The notes beneath the pieces were generated by a model. It worked only from the letters and a program-made list of their open reading frames with translations, did no database searches and was not told the DNA's origin. From Streptomyces sp. NRRL F-5727 (GTDB lineage: Bacteria > Actinomycetota > Actinomycetes > Streptomycetales > Streptomycetaceae), in the NCBI RefSeq assembly GCF_000719555.1, contig NZ_JOGX01000032.1, positions 26,096 to 90,095 of the forward strand: a stretch of 64,000 bases of DNA, read 5' to 3'. Of this stretch, positions 40,243 through 48,602 are shown piece by piece. Made by a program: the position numbers and the translations under genes. Within the stretch, counting starts at the first letter, position 1. Every line of letters begins with the position of its first letter.

Positions 40243-41007
40243 TCAGACGTCCCGGCGGCGCAGGGACCACCAGCCGGCCGCGAGGGCCGCCGCCGCCCAC
40301 AGGGCGGCCACGGCGAGGCCCGTCCAGGGGCCCACGCCGCCCGGCGGCGTCTGGTAGAGGACGGCGGTGCCGGCCCGGTCCGGCAGGTAGTCGGCGAGAC
40401 CGGCCGACACGTCCCCGATGACGAACGGCAGCATCAGCAGGGCGGGGACGAGGATGCTCAGCGAGCCGACCGCGCTGCGCAGCAGGAACGTGAGGCCGAA
40501 GGCGAGCAGCGCCATCAGGGCGAGGTAGACCCCGGCCCCGAAGCAGCCCCGCAGGGCCCCCGGCTCCCCGATGCCGATCGCGTACCTCCCCGCGAACGCC
40601 TGGCCGGCGAAGAACGCCGCGAACGAAGCCACCAGCCCCACCACCAGCGCCGCGCCGGCGACGACCGCCGCCTTCGCCGCGTACAGCAGGCCCCGGCGCG
40701 GCACGGCGGCGAGCGAGTTCCGCAGGGCGCCGTTCAGGTACTCGGAGGAGACGGCGGTCGCGCCGAACGCGATGGCCGCGATCTGGGCGAAGTTCGTCTG
40801 GAACAGCGCCCGGAAGACCGGATCGCCCTTCCCGTCCGGCTCGGGCCCGCCCACGCTCACGTACAGCAGCAGGTTCATGCCGAGGGCGACCACGAGGACG
40901 GCGACCAGCGAACCGAAGCTCGCCCGGACCGACCGGATCTTGATCCACTCGGAGCGGAGCACGGCGGGCACGGTGACGGCGGTGGTGGTCGTGGTGGTGG
41001 TGGACAC
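40243..41007 (-). CDS. ABC-2-type transporter permease
   Basis: A 254-residue membrane protein with a GTG start (VSTTTTTTTAVTVPAVLRSE) three bases into the gap after the ATPase stop, behind AGGAGGTCTGACC. It has about six membrane segments, for example FGSLVAVLVVALGMNLLLYV and LYAAKAAVVAGAALVVGLVA, and the ABC-2 motif TAVSSEYLNGALRNSLAAVP. It pairs with the upstream ATPase as an exporter, probably for lantibiotic, antibiotic or envelope-stress substrates given the divergent two-component system. Confidence 0.8.
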   Translation of the reverse strand: MSTTTTTTTAVTVPAVLRSEWIKIRSVRASFGSLVAVLVVALGMNLLLYVSVGGPEPDGKGDPVFRALFQTNFAQIAAIAFGATAVSSEYLNGALRNSLAAVPRRGLLYAAKAAVVAGAALVVGLVASFAAFFAGQAFAGRYAIGIGEPGALRGCFGAGVYLALMALLAFGLTFLLRSAVGSLSILVPALLMLPFVIGDVSAGLADYLPDRAGTAVLYQTPPGGVGPWTGLAVAALWAAAALAAGWWSLRRRDV

Positions 41008-41009
41008 GG

Positions 41010-41948
41010 TCAGACCTCCTGGGGGGTGCGGGCGGTGAACTCGGCGGCGTCCGAGGTGAGGGCCAGGTACGCCTGCTCCAGCGAGGCGCGCTCGTCGGCG
41101 AGTTCGAAGACCGGGATGCCCTCGCGGGCGGTGACCGCCCCGATCTCCTCGGCGGAGGCGCCCTCCACCACCCACCGGCCGTCCGCGTCGGCGGCGGCGC
41201 CGACCGTCCAGCCCTTCGCGAGGAGCGTGGCCCGCAGCCGGACCGGATCGCCGGTGCGCACCCGCACCCGCGCGTGGCTGTGGGCGTCGATGAACTCCCG
41301 CGTCGGCACGTCCGCGAGGAGCCGGCCGCGGCCCAGCACCACCAGGTGGTCGGCGAAGGTCGCGGTCTCGTTCATGAGGTGGCTGGAGACCAGCACCGTC
41401 CGGCCCTCGGCGGCGAGCCGGCGCAGCAGCTCGCGGATCCAGACGATGCCCTCCGGGTCCAGGCCGTTGGCCGGCTCGTCCAGCATCAGCACCCTCGGGT
41501 CGCCCAGGAGCGCGGCGGCGATGCCGAGCCGCTGCCGCATGCCCAGCGAGTAGCCGCGGATCCGGCGGCGGGCGGCCGGCTCCAGGCCCGTCTCCGCCAG
41601 CACCTCGTCGACCCGGCGGGCCGGCAGGCCGTTGCTCGCGGCGAGGAGGCGCAGGTGGTCGCGGCCGGTCCTGGACGGGTGCGCGGCCTGCGCGTCGAGG
41701 AGGGCGCCGACCGTCCGCAGCGGCTCGTCGAGCGTCGGGTAGAGGCGGCCGCCGACGGTGGCGGTGCCCGAGGTGGGCCGGTCGAGACCGAGGACGAGCC
41801 GCATGGTGGTGGACTTCCCGGCGCCGTTCGGGCCGAGGAAGCCGGTGACGCGGCCCGGCTCGACACGGAACGTGAGGTCGTCCACGGCCCGGGTCGTGTT
41901 CCTGCCGCCGTACTCCTTGGTGAGGTTCTTGATCTCGATGCTGGTCAT
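41010..41948 (-). CDS. ABC transporter ATP-binding protein
   Basis: A 312-residue ATPase: Walker A GFLGPNGAGKSTTMRLVLGL, signature YSLGMRQRLGIAAALLGDPR, Walker B VLMLDEPANGLDPEG, and an H-loop at LVSSHLMNETATFADHLVVL. The C-terminal 90 residues form the extra domain of the BcrA/NatA-type family (VRVRTGDPVRLRATLLAKGW). It precedes its permease by two bases. It is divergent from the histidine kinase gene. Confidence 0.88.
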   Translation of the reverse strand: MTSIEIKNLTKEYGGRNTTRAVDDLTFRVEPGRVTGFLGPNGAGKSTTMRLVLGLDRPTSGTATVGGRLYPTLDEPLRTVGALLDAQAAHPSRTGRDHLRLLAASNGLPARRVDEVLAETGLEPAARRRIRGYSLGMRQRLGIAAALLGDPRVLMLDEPANGLDPEGIVWIRELLRRLAAEGRTVLVSSHLMNETATFADHLVVLGRGRLLADVPTREFIDAHSHARVRVRTGDPVRLRATLLAKGWTVGAAADADGRWVVEGASAEEIGAVTAREGIPVFELADERASLEQAYLALTSDAAEFTARTPQEV

Positions 41949-42055
41949 GGCTCAAGCCTCGCGACCGGGCGGTCTCCGGCCATCCCCTGCCGGAGGGGAC
42001 CGTCTCCCCCGTCCGGGGGAGCCGCCCCCGGACCACCCCTTGAGATGATCACCGA

Positions 42056-43288
42056 ATGTCCGCCCCGCCGCTGTTCCTCCGCACCCTCGTACGGCCGTTG
42101 GCCCGCGCGGTCACCTACACCCGGTGGCTGCACCTGCTGGTCGGCGCGATCGTGCCGCTCGCCGTCGGCCTCGTCTATCCCGGCCTGTCCGACCCGGGCC
42201 TCGCGGAGTGGCTGATCGTGGCCGCAGTGCCCGTCCCGCTGGTGGCGGCGGTCGCCCTCGTCCCCTCGGTCCGCCGCGCCGAGGGCCTCCAGGCGCGCCT
42301 GATGCTGCTCCCCGGCAAGCACGCGCGCGTGCGGCGCGCGACCGACACCGCCACCGGCATCTCGGCGACCCCGTCGGTGTCCTGGACGGACCGGGGGAGG
42401 ACGGCCCTGTGGCTGGTCTTCCGGATGGAGGCGGGCCTCGCGATGCTGCTGGCGTCGATCTGGCTGCCGCAGTGCGCGCTCGTGCTGGCGGGCGCGACGG
42501 TGGAGGAGCCGGTGCTGCCCGACCTGACGCCCTCCCCGGACCTGGTCCTGCCCGCCCTCGCGCCGCTGCCGGTGCTCGCCCTCCTCGCGCTGATCGTCGG
42601 CGCGGGCCGGCTGGACGCGCGGATCGCGCGCCGGCTCCTCGGCCCGTCGGTGACGGAGCGCATGACGGCCCTGGAGGAGCGCACGGAGCGGCTCCTGGAG
42701 CGCAACCGGATCGCCCGCGAGCTGCACGACTCCCTGGGGCACGCGCTCACCCTGGCGGTGGTGCAGGCGGGTGCCGCGCGGGCGGCGAAGGACCCCGAGT
42801 TCACCGACCGGGCGCTCGCGACCATCGAGGAGACCGGCCGGGCCGCCCTGGAGGACCTGGAGCGGGTGCTGCTGCTGCTCCGGGAGACGGGCCGGCCGCG
42901 CGGCGCGAGCCCCGGCCTCGACGAGGCCGTCCGCCTCCTGGACTCGGCCCGTTTCTCGGGCGCGCGCGTGGCCGCCGAGATCACCGGCCCCGTGGAGGAG
43001 CTGCCCGGGCCCGTCTCGCGGGAGGCGTACCGGATGCTCCAGGAGGCCCTGACGAACGCGCTGCGGCACGCGGGCCAGGTGCCCGTCGAGGTCCGGGTGA
43101 CGGCGGAGCGGTCCCGGCTGCGCCTGCTGGTCGCCAACCCGCTGCCGGAGGGCCGGCCGCCGGCCGTCCCCGGCTCGGGCAGCGGCCTGCGCGGCATCCG
43201 TGAACGGGCCGCGCTGCTCGGCGGCGAGGCGAAGGCGGGCGTGAAGGACGGCGAGTGGCGGGTGACGGTGACCCTGCCCCTGCGGTGA
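42056..43288 (+). CDS. Sensor histidine kinase, HisKA_3 type
   Basis: A 410-residue NarL/DesK-type kinase. Four hydrophobic segments lie in the N-terminal half (LHLLVGAIVPLAVGLVYPGL; WLIVAAVPVPLVAAVALVPS; a third near residue 130; a fourth near 170). The phosphoacceptor is H224 in RIARELHDSLGHALTLAVVQ. The N-box is MLQEALTNALRHAGQVPVEV and the G-box SGSGLRGIRERAALLGGEA. It is divergent from the ABC exporter, which it probably controls, and is followed by its response regulator after a repeat-rich gap. Confidence 0.88.
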   Translation: MSAPPLFLRTLVRPLARAVTYTRWLHLLVGAIVPLAVGLVYPGLSDPGLAEWLIVAAVPVPLVAAVALVPSVRRAEGLQARLMLLPGKHARVRRATDTATGISATPSVSWTDRGRTALWLVFRMEAGLAMLLASIWLPQCALVLAGATVEEPVLPDLTPSPDLVLPALAPLPVLALLALIVGAGRLDARIARRLLGPSVTERMTALEERTERLLERNRIARELHDSLGHALTLAVVQAGAARAAKDPEFTDRALATIEETGRAALEDLERVLLLLRETGRPRGASPGLDEAVRLLDSARFSGARVAAEITGPVEELPGPVSREAYRMLQEALTNALRHAGQVPVEVRVTAERSRLRLLVANPLPEGRPPAVPGSGSGLRGIRERAALLGGEAKAGVKDGEWRVTVTLPLR

Positions 43289-43445
43289 GTGCTGACCTGC
43301 CCATGCGGGGACCTGCCCATGCGGGGACCTGCCCCTACGGTGACCTGCCCCCCCCGGCGGGGACCCGCCCCTGCGGTGACCTGCCCGCGGTGACCTGCCC
43401 CCGCGGTGACCTTCCGCGCTCACGGCCGGGCCCTGCGCCGTACTG
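43289..43445. repeat. Degenerate tandem repeats between kinase and regulator genes
   Basis: Units of the type GCGGGGACCTGCCC and GCGGTGACCTGCCC recur about eight times, with two adjacent near-identical copies at about 43311-43340. They fill the gap between the kinase stop and the regulator promoter region. No reading frame continues through them. Confidence 0.65.
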
Positions 43446-43459
43446 GCTAGGCTGACCGG

Positions 43460-44122
43460 ATGACGATCAAGGTCCTCCTCGTAGACGACGAACCCCTCGT
43501 GCGGGCGGGCCTGCGGGCCGTCCTGGAGGCCCAGCCCGACATCGAGGTGGTGGGCGAGGCGGCGGACGGCGCCGCCGTCATCCCGCTCGTCCGGAGCCTG
43601 CGCCCCGACGTCGTGGCCATGGACGTCCGGATGCCCCTCATGGACGGCATCGAGGCCACCCAGGCCGTCCTCCGTACGGTCGACTCCCCGCCGAAGATCC
43701 TCGTGGTGACGACCTTCGAGAACGACGAGTACGTCTACGGCGCCCTCCGCGCCGGCGCCGACGGCTTCCTCCTCAAGCGCGCCCGCCCCGCCGAGATCGT
43801 CCACGCCGTCCGGCTGGTCGCGGAGGGCGACTCGCTCCTCTTCCCGGCGGCGGTACGCGACATGGCGGCGTCCTACGCCCGCGACCGCCCCGCCAACGAG
43901 GCCCACGAGGCCCTGGTCCGGGCCCATCTGACGGACCGCGAGGAGGATGTCCTCCGCCTGATGGCCCGGGGCCTGTCCAACGCCGAGATCGCCGCCCGGC
44001 TCGTGGTCGGCACCGAGACGGTGAAGTCCCACGTCAGCTCCGTCCTCGCCAAGCTCGGCGCCCGCGACCGGACCCAGGCGGTCATCGCCGCCTACGAGTC
44101 GGGATTCGTCTCGCCGACGTGA
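43460..44122 (+). CDS. NarL/LuxR-type response regulator
   Basis: A 220-residue regulator. Receiver motifs are [20 protein letters not shown] with the acceptor D55 in [15 protein letters not shown] and the conserved lysine in [15 protein letters not shown]. The C-terminal LuxR HTH is [20 protein letters not shown] followed by [20 protein letters not shown]. It is the expected partner of the upstream kinase. A TAGGCT -10-like sequence lies just before the ATG. Confidence 0.9.
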   Translation: MTIKVLLVDDEPLVRAGLRAVLEAQPDIEVVGEAADGAAVIPLVRSLRPDVVAMDVRMPLMDGIEATQAVLRTVDSPPKILVVTTFENDEYVYGALRAGADGFLLKRARPAEIVHAVRLVAEGDSLLFPAAVRDMAASYARDRPANEAHEALVRAHLTDREEDVLRLMARGLSNAEIAARLVVGTETVKSHVSSVLAKLGARDRTQAVIAAYESGFVSPT

Positions 44123-44245
44123 TCCGGCCGACGTGTTCCGGCCGACCTGACCCGGGACGGAATCCGTTTCGTCGAACCCGGTGTGTTCTGGGTCACGTTC
44201 CAGTTGAATGGCCTGCATCAGGGGGGTTACCGGGGGGAGTTCCAG

Positions 44246-45571
44246 GTGAGTGCCTTCACGGGGTCCGCGCGGGACACCGCTTCCGTGCCGGGAGCGGGTG
44301 GGGATCTGCTGGCCGCGCTGCTGGACGGGATGGACGCGGCGCTGTGCGCGCTGGACGCGGGCGGGACGGTCACGCACTGGAACCGCGAGGCCGAGCGGAT
44401 CCTCGGGTGGCCGGCGGCGGAGGCCGTCGGGCGGCGCGGGTTCGACGGCTGGGCGGCGCGCAGCGCGGACGCGGAGGAGACGCTCGCCCGGGTGATGGGG
44501 GCGATGCGGACGCCGGGCCGGCAGGTGCACGAGCTGGCGCTGCTCCGCAAGGACGGCGGCCGGGTGCTGGTGCGCAGTCAGTCGGCGGGGGTGCGGGACG
44601 CCGACGGGCGGCCGGCGGGCGTGTACTGCGCGTTCAGCGAGGTGCACGTGCAGATCGACCTGGAGCGGTCGATCGCGCTGAGCGAGGCGCTGTTCGACGA
44701 CGCGCCCTGGGGGGTCGTGCTGATCGACGCCGATCTGCGTCCGGCGGTCGTCAACGGCTACGCGGCCCGGGCCATCGGCACCGGCCGTACGACGCTCCTG
44801 GGACGCCCGCTGGGCGACGTCGTGGCCGGGGGAGTGGAGGAGCTGGAGGGCGCGCTCCAGCACGTGCTGGCGGAGGGCGGCCCGCCGGCGCCGGCGGACC
44901 TGTGGGTGACGCTGGCGGCGGCCCCGGGGTCCGGGGAGCGGCGGCGGTGCTGGCGGAGCGGGTTCGTGCGGCTGGCGTCGCCGATGACGGAGGAGCCGGT
45001 GCCGCTGGGGGTGGCCTGGGTCTTCCAGGACGTGACGGCGGAGCGGCTCGCCGCGCGGGAGGCGGACCGGACCCGGTTCCGCTGGAGCCAGCTGCACCGG
45101 GCGGGCGTGGCGGCGGCGGAGTACGCGGATCCGGCGGAGGCGGTGGCGGTGCTGCTGGACTTCGCGCTGGCCGGGTTCGCCGACCACGGTCTGGTGGACC
45201 GGGTGGCGGGCGACCGGCGGCTGACGCGGGCGGTGGCGTCCCCGGCGGGCGCCCCGGACGCGGACGGCCTCCGCGGCGTCTTCCCGCAACGGTACGGCCC
45301 CGAGCATCCGGCGCTCCAGGCGTGGGACCGGGCGGGTTCGGTGCGGGTGAGCGCGGGCCGGGACGCGGCGGAGTGGGCGGCGGAGCGCCACTGGCCGGCG
45401 GACGCGGCGCACGCGCTGTGCACGGCGCTGCGGTCCCGGGGCCGTACGGTCGGCGTCCTCACCTTTCTGCGGACGGCCGCGCGGGGCGGTTTCGACCGGC
45501 AGGACGCGCTCTACGCGGAGACGGTGGCGGCCCGGGTGGCGGCGGCACTGGACGTACCGCCGCTCGCCTGA
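44246..45571 (+). CDS. PAS/PAS/GAF-like sensor protein without output domain
   Basis: A protein of about 441 residues with a probable GTG start (VSAFTGSARDTASVPGAGGD) behind GGGGGGAG; an ATG 63 bp upstream is possible. The first PAS is DAALCALDAGGTVTHWNREA through VRSQSAGVRDADGRPAGVYC, the second begins ALFDDAPWGVVLIDADLRPA. The C-terminal third (RFRWSQLHRAGVAAAEYADP onward) looks like a degenerate GAF. No kinase, phosphatase or cyclase domain follows, so it probably signals by protein contact. Confidence 0.65.
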   Translation: MSAFTGSARDTASVPGAGGDLLAALLDGMDAALCALDAGGTVTHWNREAERILGWPAAEAVGRRGFDGWAARSADAEETLARVMGAMRTPGRQVHELALLRKDGGRVLVRSQSAGVRDADGRPAGVYCAFSEVHVQIDLERSIALSEALFDDAPWGVVLIDADLRPAVVNGYAARAIGTGRTTLLGRPLGDVVAGGVEELEGALQHVLAEGGPPAPADLWVTLAAAPGSGERRRCWRSGFVRLASPMTEEPVPLGVAWVFQDVTAERLAAREADRTRFRWSQLHRAGVAAAEYADPAEAVAVLLDFALAGFADHGLVDRVAGDRRLTRAVASPAGAPDADGLRGVFPQRYGPEHPALQAWDRAGSVRVSAGRDAAEWAAERHWPADAAHALCTALRSRGRTVGVLTFLRTAARGGFDRQDALYAETVAARVAAALDVPPLA

Positions 45572-45593
45572 GGGGCGCCCACGCGCGCGTGGC

Positions 45594-46349
45594 TCAGTGC
45601 CGGTAGAAGATCCGGTCCTTGTACTCGCTCATCACGCGCCCGTTCCACTCGTGCCCGCCGTCGACGTTCCCCGAGCGCAGCAGCGGCGGCTCGATCCCGC
45701 GCCGGACCAGTTCCTCGGCGGCGGCCGCCATGGTGGCCTGCATCAGGGCGCTGGTGACGACGGTGGAGGCGGGGGCGAAGGGCGCCTCGATGCCCTCGTG
45801 GGTCAGTTCCGCGTCGCCGACGGCGATCCTGGAGTCGAGGACGATGTCGCAGTGGTCCTTGAGGTACGTCCCCGAGACGTGCCGGGACTTCGTCTCGGTC
45901 GCGTACGCCACCGAGGTGACGCCGACGACGGTGAGGCCGAGCGCGCGGGCGTTCATGGCCATCTCCACGGGCAGCGCGTTGCGGCCGGACAGGGAGATGA
46001 TGAAGAGGACGTCGCCGGCGGAGGCGGGCGAGGAGTCGAGGACGGCTCCGGCGAGCCCGTCGACGCGTTCCAGGGCGGAGCCGAGCGTCGCCGGCATGAC
46101 GTCGACGCCGACGACGCCGGGGACGGCCAGCAGGTTCATCAGGGCGAAGCCGCCGGCCCGGTAGACGACGTCCTGGGCGGGGAGCGAGGAGTGCCCGGCA
46201 CCGAAGGCGAAGAGCCGGTTGCCGCTCGCGACGGCCTCGGCGACGGCGGCTCCGGCGGCGGCGATCTCGGCGGAGTCCCCGTCGCGCACCTCCTGAAGCA
46301 GCCCGATCGCGGCGTCGAAGAACTGTCCGGCCAGCTTGCTCTCGCCCAT
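45594..46349 (-). CDS. SIS-domain sugar isomerase-like protein (UPF0309)
   Basis: A 251-residue SIS-domain protein. I chose MGESKLAGQFFDAAIGLLQE because GAAGGAG lies 10 bases upstream; an in-frame ATG 36 bp earlier is possible. The SIS core is GNRLFAFGAGHSSLPAQDVV and DVLFIISLSGRNALPVEMAM. The C-terminus has PPLLRSGNVDGGHEWNG. It probably binds a phosphosugar and may be a regulator or isomerase. It is divergent from dmdR1. Confidence 0.75.
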   Translation of the reverse strand: MGESKLAGQFFDAAIGLLQEVRDGDSAEIAAAGAAVAEAVASGNRLFAFGAGHSSLPAQDVVYRAGGFALMNLLAVPGVVGVDVMPATLGSALERVDGLAGAVLDSSPASAGDVLFIISLSGRNALPVEMAMNARALGLTVVGVTSVAYATETKSRHVSGTYLKDHCDIVLDSRIAVGDAELTHEGIEAPFAPASTVVTSALMQATMAAAAEELVRRGIEPPLLRSGNVDGGHEWNGRVMSEYKDRIFYRH

Positions 46350-46517
46350 GTGAGGAAGCTCCTTCTCGTCGAGGTCGCCGATCACGGTGCGGTCTGGACC
46401 ATTGGTCTGTCAATACCGCCTCCGCCGCCCCGGTGTCCCCAGTTCTCCCGCTCCGGGGCGGGGGCCGCCCGGTTGTCGGCCGGATGCGCAAGAATTGGTG
46501 CAGGGCCAGCGCACGAC

Positions 46518-47084
46518 TCATCGAGGGGCACGAATGTCCGGACTGATCGACACCACGGAGATGTATCTCCGCACCATCCTGGAGCTGGAAGAGGAAGGTG
46601 TGGTCCCGATGCGTGCCCGGATCGCCGAGCGGCTCGACCAGAGCGGCCCGACGGTGAGCCAGACGGTCGCCCGCATGGAGCGGGACGGCCTGGTCGCCGT
46701 GGCGAGCGACCGCCACCTGGAGCTGACCGAGGAGGGCCGCCGGCTGGCGACCCGCGTGATGCGCAAGCACCGGCTCGCCGAGTGCCTGCTCGTCGACGTG
46801 ATCGGCCTGGAGTGGGAGCAGGTCCACGCGGAGGCGTGCCGCTGGGAGCACGTGATGAGCGAGGCCGTGGAGCGCCGCGTGCTGGAGCTGCTGCGCCACC
46901 CGACGGAGTCGCCGTACGGCAACCCGATCCCGGGCCTGGAGGAGCTGGGCGAGAAGGCCGAGGCCGAGTCCTTCCTCGACGACTCGATGGTGTCGCTGGC
47001 GGACCTGGACGCGAGCGGCGGCAAGACGGTGGTCGTCCGCCGCATCGGCGAGCCGATCCAGACGGACGCCCAGCTCATGTACAC
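46518..47084 (-). other. Antisense frame over dmdR1 (possible adm)
   Basis: A 188-codon minus-strand frame lies fully antisense to the iron-regulator gene. It is Ser/Arg-rich (SSSSTRRSTASLITCSQRHA), as expected from codon bias alone. I include it only because S. coelicolor dmdR1 is reported, as I recall, to have a functional antisense gene, adm. A shadow is equally likely from sequence. Confidence 0.25.
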
Positions 47085-47223
47085 GCTGCGGCGGGCGGGC
47101 GTGCAGCCCGGCTCGGTCGTGTCCGTGTCGGAGTCGGCGGGCGGCGTGCTGGTCGGCAGCAGCGGCGAGGCGGCGGAGCTGGACGCGGAGGTCGCGGCGC
47201 ACGTGTTCGTCGCGAAGCGCTGA
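46534..47223 (+). CDS. dmdR1: DtxR/IdeR-family iron-dependent repressor
   Basis: A 229-residue repressor starting MSGLIDTTEMYLRTILELEE, highly like DmdR1/IdeR. The HTH is RIAERLDQSGPTVSQTVARM. Metal ligands are visible in HRLAECLLVDVIGLEWEQVH and EACRWEHVMSEAVERRV (Cys, Glu, His). The C-terminal SH3-like domain is present (KTVVVRRIGEPIQTDAQLMY). With Fe(II) it represses siderophore and iron-uptake genes. No iron box was seen directly in front of it. It is divergent from the SIS gene and ends at a clear terminator. Confidence 0.9.
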   Translation: MSGLIDTTEMYLRTILELEEEGVVPMRARIAERLDQSGPTVSQTVARMERDGLVAVASDRHLELTEEGRRLATRVMRKHRLAECLLVDVIGLEWEQVHAEACRWEHVMSEAVERRVLELLRHPTESPYGNPIPGLEELGEKAEAESFLDDSMVSLADLDASGGKTVVVRRIGEPIQTDAQLMYTLRRAGVQPGSVVSVSESAGGVLVGSSGEAAELDAEVAAHVFVAKR

Positions 47224-47237
47224 CAGCCGCGAGCACG

Positions 47238-47276
47238 GGGGGCCGGGGGCGCGTGAGCGCACCGCCGGCCCCCTTC
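47238..47276 (+). terminator. Terminator of dmdR1
   Basis: Nine-bp stem GGGGGCCGG/CCGGCCCCC with an 18-nt loop that can pair further, followed by TTCGTC. It lies 15 bp after the stop. Confidence 0.65.
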
Positions 47277-47332
47277 GTCATACGCAGGGCGTCATGCGTC
47301 GGGCGTGATACGCGGGGTGTCATACGTAGGGC
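47277..47332. repeat. Four tandem 14-bp repeats
   Basis: Copies GTCATACGCAGGGC, GTCATGCGTCGGGC, GTGATACGCGGGGT and GTCATACGTAGGGC follow directly after the dmdR1 terminator. The last copy contains the stop codon of the convergent membrane protein gene. Confidence 0.75.
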
Positions 47333-48108
47333 GCGAGCGCGCCCCACAGGCCGAGCGCGAGGATCGCGCCGGCGGTCAGCAGGCCGAGGGCGTGCTTGAC
47401 CACGGACACGTAGCCGGGCTCGACGGCGGCGTGACGCGTCGACGGGGCCTCGGGGTCGTACACGACGTGGATCTCGTGCGTGGCCCGGCCGGAACCGTAG
47501 CTGGTGGTCAGCTCGTTGCCGCTGGCGTCGGTGAACTTGTAGTAGCTCGCCTTCTTGCCGTTGGGGTAGTACGCGCGCGTGGCGACGACGCTGATGCCCC
47601 GGCGGGCGAGCAGCACCCGGTCCCGGGCGCTGGAGGCGGCGCCGAGGACGCCGAGACCGCCGAAGAGCACGCCGAGGACCGCGCCGAACGCGGCCATGCC
47701 CATCTCCGGGCCGTGCGCGGCGCCGGTCCACCAGACGTACGCCACGTACGCGCCGAGGAAGCCGAGGACACCCAGCCAGACCGCCCACACGGGGATCGAG
47801 TCCCGGCCCTCCTCGGTGGTGAGGAGGGCGCTGCCGGCGGGGTCGCGCTGCTTGGGCAGGGCCTCGGTCACGGCGGTGCGGAAGGCGGTCGCGGAGTACG
47901 TGTTGCCCTCGGGGAGCGGGCGGCTGACGCCGTCGGTGAGGACGAGGACGAGCGAGGTCGCGCCGGTCTGGCGCACCTCGTCGACGGCGGCGAGCGGCAC
48001 GGTCGTGACGACCCGGTCGCGCTCGATCGTGAGGTGACCGTCCCTCAGGATCGCGATGTGGTCGCCTTTGGCGAGGACTTGGGGACTGCGCATGAAAGGG
48101 TCGACCAC
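47320..48108 (-). CDS. Membrane protein of unknown function
   Basis: A 262-residue protein with a GTG start; MRSPQVLAKGDHIAILRDGH five codons later is an alternative. The N-terminal 100 residues are a soluble PH-like domain (SLVLVLTDGVSRPLPEGNTY). Segments PVWAVWLGVLGFLGAYVAYV and GMAAFGAVLGVLFGGLGVLG are membrane-spanning, and another lies at the C-terminus (ALGLLTAGAILALGLWGALA). The loop between, ARRGISVVATRAYYPNGKKA, resembles DUF3592 proteins. Function is unknown. Confidence 0.65.
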   Translation of the reverse strand: MVDPFMRSPQVLAKGDHIAILRDGHLTIERDRVVTTVPLAAVDEVRQTGATSLVLVLTDGVSRPLPEGNTYSATAFRTAVTEALPKQRDPAGSALLTTEEGRDSIPVWAVWLGVLGFLGAYVAYVWWTGAAHGPEMGMAAFGAVLGVLFGGLGVLGAASSARDRVLLARRGISVVATRAYYPNGKKASYYKFTDASGNELTTSYGSGRATHEIHVVYDPEAPSTRHAAVEPGYVSVVKHALGLLTAGAILALGLWGALAPYV

Positions 48109-48602
48109 CGGGACGCGGGAGGGGTTGTAGGGCCGGTGGTCACGAATGCGCCACGGTCGGGCGACGGATCCGCAGTGCGCCCCGTTTACGCCGGAATCGC
48201 CCCCGCGCGTGCGCTCGGCGTGCCAGGCTGGAACGAGCTGCGTGCGCTGCGTGAGGTGCGGAAGGGTGGGGCCATGCGACGGACAGGGGCCGTACGCCGA
48301 CTGCCGCGCGTCCCGGTGGCTGCCCCCGGCGGGGTGTCCCGGACGACAGAGGGCCCCGGCGCCGGGTGGCGCCGGGGCCTGTCCTCCCCTGTTCCGACCT
48401 GGAGCCCCGAGCTCTCAAGGTCGGTTCCCTCGGACCGTTTTCCCCGAGCGGTCCGCCTCCCGTTGGAGATCTCCCCTCGGTCGCGCGCGCCAATCCTTGA
48501 GCCCCGTCACTCGAACGAGGGGTGTTGCGCGGCAGAAGCGCATTTTCGAATGTGGGTTCGATAGTCTGGCGGGGTTCGACGGGAAAGAGGGGGTGCCAGA
48601 TC
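48109..48602. other. 494-bp intergenic region with hairpins
   Basis: Between the divergent membrane protein and hydrolase genes. It contains a perfect 12-bp hairpin GGCCCCGGCGCC/GGCGCCGGGGCC at 48352-48379 and a 7-bp hairpin CGGACCG/CGGTCCG near 48434-48458. Near 48557-48569 the GATAGTCT tract may be a -10. The ribosome binding site AGAGGGGGT lies before the hydrolase. I saw no convincing gene here. Confidence 0.5.

Noticed and set aside
41945..45412. 1155-codon open frame on the minus strand
   Set aside because: It runs antisense to the ABC ATPase, histidine kinase, response regulator and PAS genes and has the Arg/His/Gly-rich look of a codon-bias shadow.
46386..46533. Iron box in front of dmdR1
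   Set aside because: No sequence close to TTAGGTTAGGCTNNCCTAA was found in the gap between the SIS gene and dmdR1.
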